Made by a program: the position numbers and the translations under genes. From positions 984,501 to 1,048,500 of the forward strand of contig MCFH01000008.1 in NCBI GenBank assembly GCA_002104945.1: a DNA stretch of 64,000 bases. Reading direction: 5' to 3'. Under the pieces are notes generated by a model that saw only the letters and a list, made by a program, of their open reading frames with translations, searched no databases and was not told where the DNA came from. Position 1 is the stretch's first letter. Every line of letters begins with the position of its first letter. Below, piece after piece: positions 47,977 to 60,711 of the stretch. The DNA is from Piromyces finnis (taxonomy: Eukaryota; Neocallimastigomycota; Neocallimastigomycetes; Neocallimastigales; Neocallimastigaceae).

Positions 47977-50007
47977 CTGAAATGAAAATACTATATTTAA
48001 TTGTTAATAATGATTAAATATTAATATTATATTTATGATAAAAAATATGTCAATTGAAATGTTACTGCAGTTTTCTAACTTTGAATAAATGTTACTATTT
48101 TTATTGTAATTCTATAAGCTTGTTTAAATATATTACTTTTCATTTCATAATAATAATAATTACCATTATAATTTATAAAATGAAAAATAAAATAAAAAAA
48201 AAATAAAAAAAAAAGATATTGTATAAGAAAAATATTTTAATTATAATTTTATTAAATATTTAAAAGAGAAAGGAAAACCTTTTTTACTAATTAAATAAAT
48301 ATTTTAAGTTTTATATTTTTTTTTCCGAGTAATTAAAACTTTTTAAACAAATAAAATTAAAATAGTAGATTTAAGTTTTATATAAATCTTTCAAAACAAA
48401 ACAAAACAATAAAAAAAAAGTAAAGTAAAAAAAAAACTTTTCGATGCAATAGTATACTAAATATTATAAAATTATGGCGTTCTTATATATATTTTTAAAA
48501 GTATTATATATTTTTAATATTTAATATATAATTTTGTATTTTTCAAATATATTCAAGTTTTTTTTTTTTTTTTTAATATTACATTCACTAAAAAAGTTTA
48601 ATTTTCCTATTGGATATAAAATTTTAAAACTTGCATATGTAAAATTTAAATTTCATTTAAAAAACGAAAAGGTAAAAGGAATTTTAAACTTTAAATATAT
48701 CTTTTTTTAAAAAATGTATATTATAATTGCATGTTCTTTTCATAATATATTGTACAAAAACCAAGTCTTTTATATTTGAATGCACTATATAAGTATTCAC
48801 TTAATAAAATTTATAATTTTCTTTTTTACTTTTTTTTAATTCTAAAGTTTAAGCTTAATTATTTTATGAGAGAATTTATTTATTTTAAAAAAAGGCAAGT
48901 TATTTTATTATAATATTTTAAATAATTGATACATAAAATTTTATATATATCATTATCATTAAATCATTATAGTTTTTAATCATCAATATGTTCTTTAAAT
49001 ACTAAAAAAATTTTAAAGTATTTTTTTATTAGAAAAGTAAATAATTCTTTTTTTTAAAAAAAAAAAATAAAATTATCATTTATTATTTCTATATATTGTT
49101 CATTGTTCACATTGTTAGCTTATAATAATTATGTATTTTATAATTGCAATTAAAAAATGAAAAGTATATTTCGTTTATTGATGTGTAATGTTAGTTGTTA
49201 ATAATTAAATATTTTCTAATTTTTTGATTTTATTTATATTCAATATATATAATATGAAATATGTAACAAATATTTCATATTTAAAAGTGTTGAAGTGTCC
49301 TTTTTCATAAAATTTAATAATAAATAATAAAAATATATAAAGATTTTAAATATTATAATATTTAAAATCATTTCATAGAGTTTGTGACATTAAAAATTTT
49401 TTATCATAAATTTAATTTAAATATTATATTAATAAATACAATTAAATAATATTTATTTAAAAAGTAAAAAAAAAAAAAAAAAAAAAAACCAAAAATTATA
49501 TGTAATAAAAATAAAATATTAATATTCAACAACAAACATCTATAGTATTTTTTTTTTAATTTTTAAATTTTATATTTTTATTACTTCTTTCTCTCTGTTT
49601 AATATTTAAACATAAATATACTATTTAAAATATTCTTTATCATAAAAGTTCTTTAATAAACTATAATATTATATTAGAAACTAAATAGTTGAATAATAAT
49701 TAGAATAATTAGTTTTTTTAATAACATAATAATAAATTAATTATTTTTGTTAGAAAAGGGATATAAATTTCTTTTTATTTATAATTAGGTGAATGTTTAA
49801 TACAAAATTTTATTCTAATTCGAATTAATTTTTATAAGCAAATTAATTTTTAAATATTTTTTTAATTACATTTTTTATTTATGTTTATTTATAATTAACA
49901 ATTTTTATATATTAATTTATATATTTATGTATATATGTATTTTTTGTTTAATTTATAAAAAGTAGATTCAATTTCAAATAATAGTAATACAAAATTTAAA
50001 TATTAAA
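47615..50007. other. 2.4-kb divergent spacer
   Basis: Lies between the starts of the N-rich gene (minus) and SPT2 (plus), so it should contain two promoters and leaders. It is very AT-rich with A runs (47943-47971, 48196-48213, 49468-49487) and T runs (48560-48574). No ORF with composition like real genes and no RNA gene was recognised. Confidence 0.65.
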
Positions 50008-51780
50008 ATGAGTGTATGTATACAAACAATATATAAAATCATATTGGAAATCTATTCTAATGATTAATATAATATAAATAATATATTCATTATATTTTAA
50101 ATTGAAGAGCTTTAAAGCTTTAATGCAACAAGCAGAAAAAAATCAAAATGAATATGATAAACACTTAAGAAAAATTAATAGGCAATTAGAACAAGATGAA
50201 AAGAGAAAAAAAGTTGAAAATGAAAGAATAAGAAGAAAGGAAGAATCTCTAAATAATTTTAAAAAACTTGCGAAATCATTACCAAATGATTGTAATTCTA
50301 TTTTTAATTCTATTTTTGTATTTCTTTTTCATTTATTTAAAATTGAAAATTAGAATTAGAATTCTTATACAAATGATTTATATTATTTTATTTTTTTTAA
50401 TATCATTATTTTAAAGTTCAAAAAAATAAAGAAAAAAGAGATATTAGTCATTCAAAAGCACTTTCAAAAGATGAATCATCCATGAATAAAAATTTAAAAG
50501 AAAGAAATCCGTTATTTGCTACAAAAATAAAGAAAATAGGAGAATCTAATAATATTGACTCTAAAATTTCAAAACCTAAAATTGAACATAAAAATAAGAG
50601 CAATACACTTCATTCTAAAAAGCATTTAAGTTTCAAGGATTTAATGGAAAAAGCAAAACATAATGATATTTCAAAACCTGTCATAAATGAAGTTGCAGAT
50701 TTCAAGGAAGCAAAAAAAGCATTAAAAAATTCTTCTGGAAGAAAAAAATATAAAGATGAAATTGATGATGATAGTGAAAGGGAAAGACGTAATTCAAAAA
50801 AGAAAGTTAATAAAAAAGAGTCTAGACCTTCACCAGTCGTTAAAAAAAGTAAAAAAGAATTATTAAATGAACAAATGGAAAAAAGAAAAAGAGAGAAAGA
50901 AAGAAACTTGAAAGCTTATGATGGAAGTAAAGATAGAGTTGCACAAGAAAGATTAAATATACTTAAATCTCGAGGTATATATAAACCTGTAACCTCAAAA
51001 ATATCTCAAGAAGTAACTGAAATGGTTAAAAGATTAGAAAACAATAGAAATAATAATCAAAATCAATCATCATCTATACCATCTATGGAAAAATCATCAT
51101 CTAAAATAAATAATTCAAAGATAAAAAACGATAGTAAATACGAAAGTCGTGATAGTTATAATAACAATTCTAAAAAGCATTCAAGATATGAAGAAAGTGA
51201 TGATTATGACTCTGAATATGAATATGAAAGACGAAAAAGACAAACAGGTACAATTAAAGTTTTTTTTGATTAATATTTTTTTTTCTGAATACATAATAAG
51301 TGTTTATTATATTTTCATTTATAATAAGACAATAAAAAGAAGGTCAAAAAGGTTAGAGGAATGTATGAAGATTATGATGTATATGATGAAGAATATGTTA
51401 ATAATAATGTCTCTTCTATTATTGGAAATATTTTTGGATATAACAGAAATAGGTAAATTTGATGATATATAATGTATATAATAAATATTAAGTTATTAAA
51501 TAATTTTTTTTCTCTTAATTGTTTTTCAAAAATAGATACAGAGATGAGGAAGATATTGACGATATGGAAGCAGGTTATAATGATGTTAAGAGGGAAGAAG
51601 CTAGAAGGTTTGTTTTCTAAAAACATTTATTTTATTTTTGATTTATTTAATATAATTTAGTAAACATAATATATTTTTTGATATAATAGTTTGAGAATAG
51701 CTAAAAGAGAAGATGAGGAAGAAGAAAAACTTGAAAGACAAAGATTAGAACGATTAAGTAAAAGGAAAAGAAGGGATTAA
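50008..51780 (+). CDS. SPT2: SPT2 chromatin protein (SPTY2D1 homologue)
   Basis: Six exons (50008-50013, 50108-50291, 50417-51247, 51329-51452, 51536-51607, 51690-51780) give 435 residues. The first exon holds only ATG AGT before a GTATGT donor. The N-terminus (MSSFKALMQQAEKNQ) and the C-terminal SPT2 domain identify it: SSIIGNIFG, RYRDEEDIDDMEAGYNDVKR and a basic tail LSKRKRRD. SPT2 is a histone H3-H4 chaperone that preserves nucleosomes during transcription elongation. The middle is a charged, lysine-rich disordered region. The donor of exon 3 (GTACAA) and acceptor of exon 4 are weak but are the only choices that keep the family frame. Confidence 0.88.
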
Positions 51781-52203
51781 AAATCAATTAAATAATTATC
51801 AGTATTATCTAAAATTTAAACTAAAATATTAATTAAGAATGGGAATACATATTTATTAATTTATTTTATTTTTATTTTTATTTTTATTTTTATTTTTTTA
51901 CAATCTTTATATTTTTTAATTTATTTTAATTTTTATGTATTTATTCAAAAATTTTTATTTAAAACTATTTAATATTATTGTTATCTATAATTTTTGAAGA
52001 AATTTATGATTTTAATATCATTATATCCCAAAATTTTAAAAATATTTATAAAAACACTAAAAAACTTAAAAATAATAATAATAATATAATAATAATCAAT
52101 AATAAATAAACTATTAAAAAAAAAAAAGTATTACATATAATTTATTTTTTCCCTATTTACTATTATTTACACTATAATAAATAATTAGTGCTAAATTTTA
52201 ATG

Positions 52204-52238
<35 letters not shown>
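51781..52238. other. Spacer between convergent SPT2 and VPS34 ends
   Basis: AT-rich tail-to-tail interval with (ATTTTT)n-like repeats at 51865-51900, an A run at 52117-52127 and an ATT array at 52214-52238 abutting the VPS34 stop. No coding region. Confidence 0.65.
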
Positions 52239-52408
52239 TTATTTTCTCCAGTATTGTGCCCATTGATGAATTTTTTCAATCATTTGTGGGAATAATGCAT
52301 TTACACTTTCTTCAATAAGTGTTTTGAAGAATTGATTAGCTTGTTCTTCCGGTAGATTGACTTGAAATCTTTCTTGTACCTAATTAAAGATTTATTTATT
52401 ATATAAAA

Positions 52409-52478
<70 letters not shown>

Positions 52479-54626
52479 TACTTTCATAACAGCTTTATCA
52501 GGTTCTATTGCAATATCCTTGATATTAGCATCAACCATTAATCCAAAAAGATTTAATATTAAATTTGAATTTTTTCTTAAAATACTAAATGTACTAAAAC
52601 AAAAAGATCTAAAACATTGGTAATGGGTTGAAGCAGCACCACCCATAGCTTCTACCATTTCTTTACAAAGTTTCATTGGAGGTGGGAATGGTTTTGGATC
52701 TCTTCCAAGAATATATCCAAAATCTACATGGAAAATATTTCCAGAAGTAGTCATTAATAAATTATCTAAATGTCTATCACCAACACCAAGAAGATACGAA
52801 ATAACACAATATCCCGCTATATATATATAAAGAAACAAAAATAATAATTAATAAATAAAATTTATATGATGCAAAATAACTATAATTTTATAATTATTTT
52901 AATATAGTTATATTACCACAACTTTTAATATATGTGTCCATTGCCCCAACCCTTATATTATAAGTTCCTGGAGATGTATCATCTGGATTGAATTTTCTTA
53001 AGAATGTCTGTATACTATTATTATAATTTGAAATAATTGTTGCTAATGAATATGAACTTGGTACAAATTGAATTAAACCTAATAAATGATTTTAAATTTT
53101 AAATTTATAAATTTTTTTATAAGTTGATATTAAATTTTATTTATAAAATTTATATTGAAAAAAAAATTATTAAAGTTTAATATTACCTTGATCTAATCCA
53201 GTTGGCAATACTTTGTAAGGTGTAAGTTTTAAATCTAAATTTTCTTTTTTTAATAATTGATCCATTAATGTAATAATTTGCATTACTAATTGATCCTGTC
53301 TTAAATCATCACCAATTTTAAACATTACAGGATATTCTGTTCCATCAACACATCTAAATGTTAATCTTAATGGCATTAGACTACTTGAGAAAACACTTGA
53401 TTTTTCTTATTTAATAAATGTAAATATATTTTTTAAAAATTTATTCTTTTTTAATTAATTTAATCTAAATAAACTTGTAAGTATAATTAAAATAAATAGG
53501 TGTAATAAAATAATAATAAATACCAGGTATAATTCCTGTAACTTCAATAGTTGCATCAATTGGTAATGGAAGAGGACTTATATCTGCAAGTCCATTTTTA
53601 GGATCACTTATATATTCTTTTAACATTTCCATCTAAAAAAAAAATTTTTTTTAATATATTTATATTTTAATTTTTTCATTTTTATTACTAAATATTGAGT
53701 AAGTTATTATTATATTTATATTTTAGTTAATTACTTTTTTTGCTTTAGATTCTTTTGATAATCTAATTTCATTTGATATATATTTTAATGTATCAATTAA
53801 TTCACCTTGTCTTCTAAATATATCTCTTCTTTGAATACCATCAGGTACCTTTATTATTTTAATAAATTTTAAATTTTTATAATAATGGAATATTAATCAA
53901 TTTATTAACTTTCTAATAGTTATTAATAATTATCATTTTTACCTCAAGTAAGGATGTCAAAAATTGATATATTATTTTTCCGTACATTTTTGAATAATCA
54001 CCTTGTTCATATTCCACACCAACAACCAAATACCAATAAAACGAATTACCTAATATTGGATTGTTGATTGCTCTTTGAACTAGAAAATCCGCTAATGTTG
54101 ATTCAACACCTTGCTCCCTTTCTATATTTTCAAATTTTAATGCTTGAACTAATTGTAATAAATACAATTGTAAATCCTATATTATATTATATTAAATTAT
54201 ATTATATTATATTATATTATACTTCATCAATTAAATAAAAATTATAAATTTCAAAATTCAATTTTAAAAATTTACTGAGTCATTAGCCTTTTTCAACTGG
54301 AGAACAGCATATCTACGGACGTTGGTATTTTGGAAATCTTTTCCTAAAAGTTCTAATGCATCTTCTACATCGATATCATTCCATTTAACCAGAAGATCAA
54401 CAGCTTGTTTGGCTTCATTTGGGTCTGACCACATTACACATTTTAAAAACTTTGTTACTGCCTAATAAATTAAAAACAATATAATTAATAATAATAAAAT
54501 AATTAATATATTTTCTATTATTATTATATTACTTTTTTATCACGAGTTAGATAATTCCTGAATTTCCATAGTAAGTTTTTTTCTTCACTGCTTAAAATAT
54601 GGGTTGGAGGGTATTTTAATATTTTC

Positions 54627-54676
<50 letters not shown>

Positions 54677-55418
54677 ATTATTATATTTTAAGATAATTAA
54701 TATAAGAAATATAATATAAAATAATAATAATTATGTACATATAATATATATATTTTTTTTAATTTCAATATTAATATTAGATTTTTATGGTATACCTGTA
54801 ATTCGTCTCTTATTTTTGCATTAGGTTTAATATCAATATTTAAGCAATGCCCTCTAACAAGCTTACGGTGTTTCTCTTCAACTAAATTTTCTCTGAATGA
54901 TTCTGGATCCACTATTTTAACAATTTGGTGAGTTTTTGATACAAAGGAAATGGATGAAGGAATTGAATATTTCTATTATTTATTATTAAAATTATAAATT
55001 ATAAATTTGTTATATTAATAAATTCAACCTCAAACATGAAATATAATTTCCATTATTATTTTTGTATTTACTTTTTCATTATACAAAACGGGAAAATCAA
55101 ATTGAGGTAAATCAATATACATATACAAATTTGGAGTATCTATACAATCTTCCTATAATATTTATTTACTAGTTTTAGTTTTTTATTTTTGCAAATCATT
55201 GATTTATTTGATTATTGTTATTATTATATTAAAATAGTAAATATATGATTAAATATTACAAGAAATATTTCATCAATTTTTTTAAAGGTTATATTATCAA
55301 GCCATTCTTTTTTTGGAATATCTCCTCTATCATATTTTCTTAATAACTTTTTTTTTTTTCAATTAAAAAAAAGAAAAAAAAAAAGAAAAGAAAAGAAAGA
55401 AATTAATATAAGTACTTA

Positions 55419-55455
<37 letters not shown>

Positions 55456-56410
55456 AAAGAAAAGAAAAAAAAAAAGAAAAACTTTTTTTAAAGAAAATCA
55501 TAATGAAATCCCAAATTTCTAAATATTAAATTACTTTATTAAGTTTATCCATTTTGGTTGGATTATTATTTTTACTTAAGGTTTTAGAATTATCCATTCC
55601 ATCTCCTTCAATACCGGGATAAACTAATAAGCGATGTTTTCCTGTTTTAAGAACACTAAAATATAATGATTTCAATATATATTTATATAATTTTATATAA
55701 TGAATTGAATACTTTTCACATACTTATTTTTGCTAAACAATCTAAACGTACTACCTCCAACAGGTATGGACTTATTTGATGAATATGCCTTCCAAATGGT
55801 GAAATTTAGTTGAGAATTTAATGGTAAATTTTTATATTTAATTGGAATTTCTAACCATTGATTCCAACTTTTTATAGAATAAAAGAAATAGACAATTAAC
55901 ATAAAATAATAATAAGATAAAGCAGCAAATAAATTAAATCTTACATCCAATGAAGATTAAATGAGGTATATGAAGTTTGGACTGGAAGTAACAATGGTTT
56001 ATTATCACTATATAATTGACATGTTACATATAATTCAGGAATTTCATCACTATATAAATAAAATAGATATTAGAAATTTGTTTCAGAATTTTCTTAATTT
56101 TTATTAATTCAAATTAAAAAATATCTTATATTCAAAAAAAAAAAAAAAAAAAAAAAAAAAGACACACACTTTTTATTTAAAAAAGAATATTTTAAATATG
56201 GATCTTTTAAAATTTCTGTAATTGGTCTGTCTTTAATATTTCCTATAATTGAAAGACTTTATAAAGTTATTTATACTTAATAAATTTCAACAAATTTCAA
56301 ATTAGATTTCTGTTAAAAATTCTTTAAATATAATTTTACATTTTAATTGTCAACTTTAAATCGACTTCTGATGTTAAAAAATGTGTAAAATCTTTATCTT
56401 GAGTTGTCAT
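52239..56410 (-). CDS. VPS34: Class III phosphatidylinositol 3-kinase Vps34
   Basis: Seventeen minus-strand exons close in frame to 821 residues: 56410-56340, 56256-56170, 56049-55945, 55867-55724, 55655-55535, 55346-55260, 55152-55072, 54972-54796, 54625-54533, 54461-54276, 54176-53943, 53848-53735, 53632-53524, 53405-53187, 53078-52917, 52816-52482, 52379-52239. Domains in order: C2 ([39 protein letters not shown]), the accessory/helical domain beginning near [13 protein letters not shown] and NAKIRDELQ, then the lipid kinase with [11 protein letters not shown], the catalytic loop [11 protein letters not shown] and activation loop [18 protein letters not shown], and the conserved C-terminal helix ending HQWAQYWRK. 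It phosphorylates PI to PI3P on endosomes and autophagosomal membranes with Vps15 and Beclin/Vps30. Catalytic residues appear intact. Exon 2 uses the acceptor at 56257 because the nearer one breaks the frame. Confidence 0.96.
52411..52478. repeat. ATT/AAT microsatellite in the last VPS34 intron
   Basis: About 22 ATT units on the plus strand fill the intron 52380-52481, directly after the donor. Read from the upstream exon it adds a false poly-Asn tail. Confidence 0.9.
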
Positions 56411-57071
56411 TGTTAATATAGTTTATATTAATTGTTTAAATTTATTATTATACTATGATTTATTATACATTAATTTGATTCTTAATATTCTTTTTTTTAA
56501 AAATTCATTTGTATGTAAATATAATAAATATTTTATCTTTTTCTTTTTTTTTTTTTTTTTTTTCTTCTTTCTTTTATTTATTAATGCTAATGATTTTGTC
56601 TATAGATTTTTGTATATTATATATTATAATATTATGTGGTATATATTCTAAAAGTTTATAATAGTAAATTATTTACTTTTAATTATGTAAATTTTATATA
56701 ATTAATAAATTAATTTTTTTGTAACAACTTGATTTTTATTTTATATATATTAAAAATAAAGTCAAAAAATAAGGTTATAAAATAAATAAATAAATAAATA
56801 AATAATAATAATAATAGTAATAATAATAAATAATTAAAAAAGAAAAGAAAAAAAAAAAAAAAGTAATTTAAAAAAGTATGTTTACAATTATATAATTTAG
56901 ATATTGAATATTAAATAGATTTAATGATATTATTTCTAGGAAATGCTCTAATTACAAAATTTGATATATTAATAATAAATTTTTATATTTAATTTTCTAT
57001 TTAATATAAAAAATATGATAATAATTATAAAATATAATTAAAAAACATTAAGAATATTTATCAAAATAAAT
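56411..57071. other. Divergent spacer VPS34 / acid phosphatase
   Basis: A 660-base head-to-head interval that should contain both promoters. It has a T run (56548-56564), a composite (AAAT)n-(AAT)n stretch (56778-56830) like those in the WDR81 introns, and an A run (56847-56862). No ORF. Confidence 0.65.
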
Positions 57072-59125
57072 ATGAGAATAAAACAAAGAATTATATTTAT
57101 TGTAGCAATATTAGTATTTCTTACAACAAGTTTTTATTTTTTAAATTCAAATATTAAAATAAATTCAGATTCAAATGGCTTCAAAAATATTAAACAATTT
57201 AAATTAAATATCGAAGATTATTCGAGTTTTACAAATAATTATTGTCAAGCAAATTTCCCTGAAGAAGAAGAATATGTCAAGCCTGTAAAGATTGTTTTCA
57301 TAAATAATAATTATTATATATTTAAAACAATGAAGCCTAACAATTTAATTTGAAATTTCATTTTAATAATTTAAGAAAAATGCTAAACTTATAATGGTTC
57401 ATATTATAACAAGACATGGTGATAGGTATACTATTAAATTTTAATAATAAATAAACAAAATAATACAATATAATTTAAGAATTAAATATATAATTTTAAA
57501 TTAAATAATATAATAATTGATTTTTAAGAGCACCAACTCATTCTTTACCAAATGAAAATATTTCTTGGAATATTTGTAATTATGTTGAAGAAAATAAAGT
57601 ATCATCAATACCAAATTTTGTAGTCAATAAGAAAATAGATATTGATTCAATTCATAATCCATATGCAAAACAAGTTTACTGGGATGGAAATTGTGGAATT
57701 GGACAATTAACAGATAAAGGAATCAAACAGCACAAAACATTAGGAAGTAAATTAAGAAAAATATATTTAAACGATGATTATGACCAAAATCTTAATAAAG
57801 TTACTGTTGAAGAATGGTTTTGGGGTGTTACTAGTATGAGTAGAGAAGAATATGAAAAAGAATTAAATTCAATTAATATTGGTGGACGTATATGGGCGAA
57901 AAGTACTGAAAGCAGGTAATAATATCTATTTTCATCTCTATTATTCATCCAGTATTATGTTAAATCTATCTTTTTATTTATTTATTTATTTATTCATTAA
58001 TATTTATTTAACCATTCATACAGTCGAACCATGATATCGGCTCAATCATTACTTAGTGAGTTTATTCCAAATGCTAAAAATATTACATTAAATATTGCAC
58101 CAAGATATCTTGAAATGTTAACACCAAATGCCCATCCATGTCGTAGATTAAAAAACTATACAAATAAAATGAAAGAATCATATCAATATAAACAAAAAGT
58201 TAAAGAAACTAAACATGAATTCGAAGTTATAAAAAAACTTCTTGAAACTGAAAATTCTGAACTAACTTTCGAACGGTATTTTGATTCTATACAAGGAAGA
58301 AGATGTTGGAATAAACCTATGCCATGCTCAAAAGATGGTTCAAAATGTATTAACTTATCTTTAGCTGAAACAATTATTGATATGGGCAATTGGGAAAGAG
58401 CCTATCAATATAACATAAGAGGATGGGATGGTGCAGTAGAACTTGCTAAAATGAGAGTGGGTCCAATTCTTATAGAATTCCTCACTAATATGTTGAATAA
58501 AATCAGAAATTTAGATGATCGTCGTTTCTTACTCTATTCAGCACATGATAGTACAATATCTGCAATTCTAGGTGTGTTAATAGATAAGCCACTCCATTGG
58601 CCAGGGTAATTATTACAAATTAATACATAATATTTATTAATTTTAATGTTAAAACATTTTTATATTTTTATTCTTTAATAATAATAATTACTCGATTATA
58701 TTAATATTTGATTTAATAATAAATGAAATTAAAAAAAAATCTTTTTCTTCATATTTTAATGATTTTACAGATACGCATCTAGTTTTATTATTGAACTTTG
58801 GAAATCTGAAGAAAATGATGATAATAAATACTTTTTTAGAGTAATATATAATGGAAAGCCAATAAAAATGGCTTGGTGTAATGATAATTTACATAAAAAA
58901 AACTTAAATAATAGCACAATCTATGAAAAAGAAAGTTTTAATAATCATAAAGCAAATGAGGTAGAATATGAAGACATATCTTGTAATACATTAGAAAATT
59001 TAAAGAGTTATCTTCAAGATACATTAAATTTAACAGTTGATATTGAAATGGATTATAACAAAGAATCAACTTTCATTCCATCATTAATATATGATGTTGA
59101 TCAAGAATGTAATAAGGATAATTAA
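57072..59125 (+). CDS. Histidine acid phosphatase, PXYLP1-like
   Basis: Five exons (57072-57284, 57376-57425, 57529-57915, 58024-58605, 58771-59125) give 528 residues. An N-terminal hydrophobic segment (residues about 7-26) is a signal peptide or type II anchor. The branch-2 histidine phosphatase motif TRHGDRAPTHS is split across exons 2 and 3; its histidine should be the phospho-acceptor. The proton-donor HD pair is in LLYSAHDSTISAIL, with supporting STESSRTMISAQSLL and NAHPCRRL. The family removes phosphate from small molecules in the secretory pathway, lysosome or outside the cell. The overall pattern is closest to 2-phosphoxylose phosphatase/ACPL2, but a general acid phosphatase or phytase-like role cannot be excluded. 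The tail after residue 440 is Asn/Lys-rich. Confidence 0.85.
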
Positions 59126-59957
59126 AATTATTTTTAAATATATTAAATTAAGAATATTAGAGTGTGTTATTATAATTTGTATTAAGCTTTATATTTAATA
59201 ATGTTAATTGAATATTTTTAAAATTTTTGATTTAAAATTTATATATTTGATACATCAACAATAATAATTAATATCAAAATATAAAAATGATAAACTATAA
59301 AAAAAAAAAAAATAGATAATATAGAATTTAAAATAATTATTAAATAATAAATATTTAAAAGTAATAAATCTTTAAGTGACTATTCTAAATTCAATGATCA
59401 TGTTGTTTACTATTATTATTAATATTAGTAGAGTTATTTATTTTCTTTTCATATTGTATTATTATATCTTTTTTTTTTTAGAAAAAAAAGTTGCTTCTTT
59501 CTATAATAATATAATAATTTATAATATATATAATTAAATAATAACAAATAAATTATTACAATGAAGAAGAAGAAGAAAATAAAAAAATATATCATAACAC
59601 AATTAAATATATATAAAAAAAAAAAAAAGAATTATTTATTGTTGTTTCACAAAATTAAAATCAAAATTTTAAGATTTGAAAGGCATATCATTAAAATTTT
59701 TATAAATGATTATTATTAAATATTATTATAAATATTATTATTAAATATTGTAATATAGTTATTATTTATATTTTTCCATCATGAACTACAATGTTGTAAT
59801 TGTAAGCGTTAACTTTAACTATATTTATTATTAATATAAATAAAAAAAAAAATTGTGGTGACTATTTAAATAAAGAAAAAGATTTCTTATCAACTCAATT
59901 CATTATATTATGGAATTAAATTATTATATATATATTAATTAATTAATTAATAAATTC

Positions 59958-59992
<35 letters not shown>

Positions 59993-60711
59993 ATAAATAA
60001 TATTTATTAAAATTGTATTTAAATAATTGATTTTATATATAATAAATTTTTTCTTTAAAAAGGAAAACAAAAACATACTTATCATCTTGTTAGAATTATA
60101 AACACATTATAAAGGAAACGAATAATTTCATAATTTTATTTATTAATATTAATAATTCAATAAATAAAATAAAAACAACAATAATAATAATTAAAAAAAA
60201 TAAAAAGCAAGAAAATTAAAAACAAAGAAAAAAAAAAATAAAAATATTAAAATTTAATATTTAAAGTAAACCATATAATTCAAAACACTAATTATAATTA
60301 TGCATTTAGATTTATAATATTTTATACGCAATTTCAATAATTAAATATATTTATTTGTAATTATCAAATATTTAAATATTTCTTTAAAAAAAAAAAAAAA
60401 ACAGCATCCACAACACATGTTCATTAACCTTTTCATTAGTTATATATAAATAAATTCAAAAATTCAAAAATTCAAAAAAAAAAAAAAAAAAGAGAAATAA
60501 TTATTCAATAAAAAAAATAGAAAAGTCATTTTAATATTTATAATATTTGATATTAATTGTATTTATCTTATACAATATTAATACCTTGTATAATTTTATC
60601 AAAATCAAAACATTGGTATATTTTTGTAAAAAAAATTTTTTTAAAGCATAAATCAAAACAATAATATAAATAGTTTAATAAATAACAATACAAATATAAA
60701 GAGATATAAAA
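59126..60711. other. 1.6-kb spacer upstream of VMP1
   Basis: AT-rich with long A runs (59302-59312, 59619-59628, 59961-59990, 60476-60491), (TTAA)-type repeats around 59934-59955 and a triple attcaaaa repeat at 60452-60476. No coding region or RNA gene was recognised. The final A-rich hundred bases are probably the VMP1 leader. Confidence 0.6.
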
